A stretch of 5,284 bases of DNA from an uncultured Lachnospiraceae bacterium. GTDB lineage: Bacteria; Bacillota; Clostridia; Lachnospirales; Lachnospiraceae. How positions within the stretch are numbered: position 1 is the first letter of the stretch; each line of letters starts with the position of its first letter. A model generated the notes under the pieces. It saw only the letters and a program-made list of their open reading frames with translations. It was not told the origin of the DNA and ran no database searches. The DNA is taken from positions 1 through 5,284 of the forward strand of contig CADCPJ010000085.1 in assembly GCA_902803245.1 (NCBI GenBank), read 5' to 3'. The position numbers and the translations under genes were made by a program. Shown one piece after another: positions 4,255 through 5,284 of this stretch.

Positions 4255-5284
4255 TTACCGGAGCAGGTAAACTTCCGTAAAATGGTTAAACCGCTCAGAG
4301 AACTCGTCGATCGGGTTGTCCACAAAGATATCTGCCCAGTCCTGATTGTTCATCGCAGAGCCGCCGTGATCCTCAAGGGTGTAGACGTGGCCGTCGATCA
4401 GCAGCTTGTCTCCGAAGTAGAGCCCGAGACGTGAGCAGGTCGCAGCGGAGACCGCCACGGTTCTGCCCGGGACAAGGGGAGCGCCGCTCGCCGTCATGCC
4501 GACATAGGGTCCCTGGTCCTCCGGCGTATCCATATAGGCCGTGAGGCGCCACAGTCCCAGATCGATCACCGTCGAATAGTTGCCGGCGTTGTCGCTGTTG
4601 TCCCATCCCGCCGCGCCGCTTTCAGCCACGCGGACCCTCCGGACCGCAGTCTGTGTGCGCCCGTCTTCGGCTTTCAGCTCGTAGGAGACGGGGTATTCGC
4701 CGACCTTCGTCAGGTCCAGAGCGCTCGTATCCGCCGTCACGGAAGCGATCTTGCTGTCGTATCGGATGCCCTCCATCGGGTCAAATGAGGAGTTGACCGT
4801 GACTTTCTTCTCCCCCTCCATCCCGTAGAGGTAGTATTCCAGATTCTCGTAGACCGTAACGAAGATGGTCTCGTAGCTGATGTTCTGGTCCATATCCGCG
4901 ATGGTGTAGGTGAGCTCCCAGGTGCCGAGCTTCCCCCAGTCCACGCCGTTCATGTTGCAGAGCACCGTGCCGATGGTGTCGTCCCAGGAAATGCCCGCCA
5001 TAGGATCCGGAACCATGCCCTCGATGATGCTGAAGTCGCGGATGCCGTGCACGTGTGCAGCTGTGCCGGTGTCATCGGCTGTCCCCTCCCGGTTTGCACT
5101 ATCTGCCGGGGCCGGATCGCTGTCACCGGACAGATTGTTCCGGGTGCCTGCATCACTTTCCGGGCCGCCGGAGGCAGAATTGCCCTTGGCGCCGGAGTCC
5201 ATGCCCACCGCAGAAACCCCGCTCTCCGAAGCCCGCACGGGCTCAGAGAAGACCACGGGAGCGGTCAGCAGGGCAAGCGCCAGA
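4255..5284 (-). CDS. Secreted Ig-like and 3D-domain cell-wall protein (N-terminus beyond window)
   Basis: The frame is open to the window edge, with 342 residues visible. The first visible residues, LALALLTAPVVFSEPVRA, look like the core and end of a signal peptide cut after VRA. The true start therefore lies beyond 5284, and the in-frame GTG at 5256 is not it. Numbering from the first visible codon, 20-78 is a Gly/Ser/Asp-rich linker. Two Ig-like modules follow at about 80-146 and 158-220, each with a DPMxGI motif near its start (PDPMAGISWDD, FDPMEGIRYDS) and a Val-rich final strand; they resemble DUF5011-type surface modules. Residues 245-342 look like a 3D domain, a double-psi beta-barrel related to the MltA lytic transglycosylase fold: LTAYMDT, VGMTASGAPLVPG, VAVSA, LEDHGG and ADIFV. 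Asp305 and Asp318 match the conserved acidic positions as I recall them. A role in cell-wall binding or peptidoglycan cleavage is inferred. It lies 233 bp upstream of a signal peptidase gene. Confidence 0.85.
   Translation of the reverse strand, partial: LALALLTAPVVFSEPVRASESGVSAVGMDSGAKGNSASGGPESDAGTRNNLSGDSDPAPADSANREGTADDTGTAAHVHGIRDFSIIEGMVPDPMAGISWDDTIGTVLCNMNGVDWGKLGTWELTYTIADMDQNISYETIFVTVYENLEYYLYGMEGEKKVTVNSSFDPMEGIRYDSKIASVTADTSALDLTKVGEYPVSYELKAEDGRTQTAVRRVRVAESGAAGWDNSDNAGNYSTVIDLGLWRLTAYMDTPEDQGPYVGMTASGAPLVPGRTVAVSAATCSRLGLYFGDKLLIDGHVYTLEDHGGSAMNNQDWADIFVDNPIDEFSERFNHFTEVYLLR

Noticed and set aside
4255..5256. GTG at 5256 as start of the 3D-domain protein
   Set aside because: The frame continues upstream through a hydrophobic signal-peptide core to the window edge, and the GTG codes for Val inside that segment.

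Overview
The window looks like a chromosomal segment of a host-associated Clostridia, most likely Lachnospiraceae. This rests on the protein families seen: an adhesin with the VVFCTVYALILPA signal/anchor signature, two type I signal peptidases and a 3D-domain cell-wall protein. It also rests on moderately GC-rich genes separated by AT-rich spacers. The genus cannot be read from the sequence. All five supportable genes lie on the minus strand, so transcription runs from position 5284 towards 1. Two genes are cut by the window edges.

In transcription order, the first gene (4255 to past 5284) encodes a secreted protein with a signal peptide, a low-complexity linker, two Ig-like modules and a C-terminal 3D-type double-psi beta-barrel. 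A tandem array of about 4.5 palindromic 38-39 bp units (4076-4250) begins five bases past its stop codon. Next comes a canonical signal peptidase I (3395-4021), closed by a strong rho-independent terminator (3278-3313). These two genes may form one transcript, because no good promoter is visible between them.

A roughly 480-bp AT-rich intergenic region (2794-3277) follows. It has several inverted repeats and a cluster of GGTCA half-sites, and no convincing gene. It should contain the promoter of the next unit: a small coiled-coil protein (2530-2793), a second and more divergent signal peptidase I (1789-2391), and a very large surface protein of which the first 548 residues are visible (below 1 to 1645). 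That protein has a basic N-terminus, a membrane/signal segment, a strongly acidic region with a 12-residue tandem repeat, and then a beta-rich domain typical of the N-terminal part of Cna-B/SpaA-type adhesins.

The likely theme is export and display of surface proteins. The second signal peptidase sits directly before the adhesin gene and may process it. No sortase, pilin or further Cna-B repeat is visible here; these would lie beyond position 1. I do not see a clearly new biological system. The most unusual items are the palindromic tandem array, the paired GCCTCC/GGAGGC palindromes inside a cryptic open frame between the coiled-coil and peptidase genes, and the pairing of a small coiled-coil protein with a divergent signal peptidase and an adhesin.
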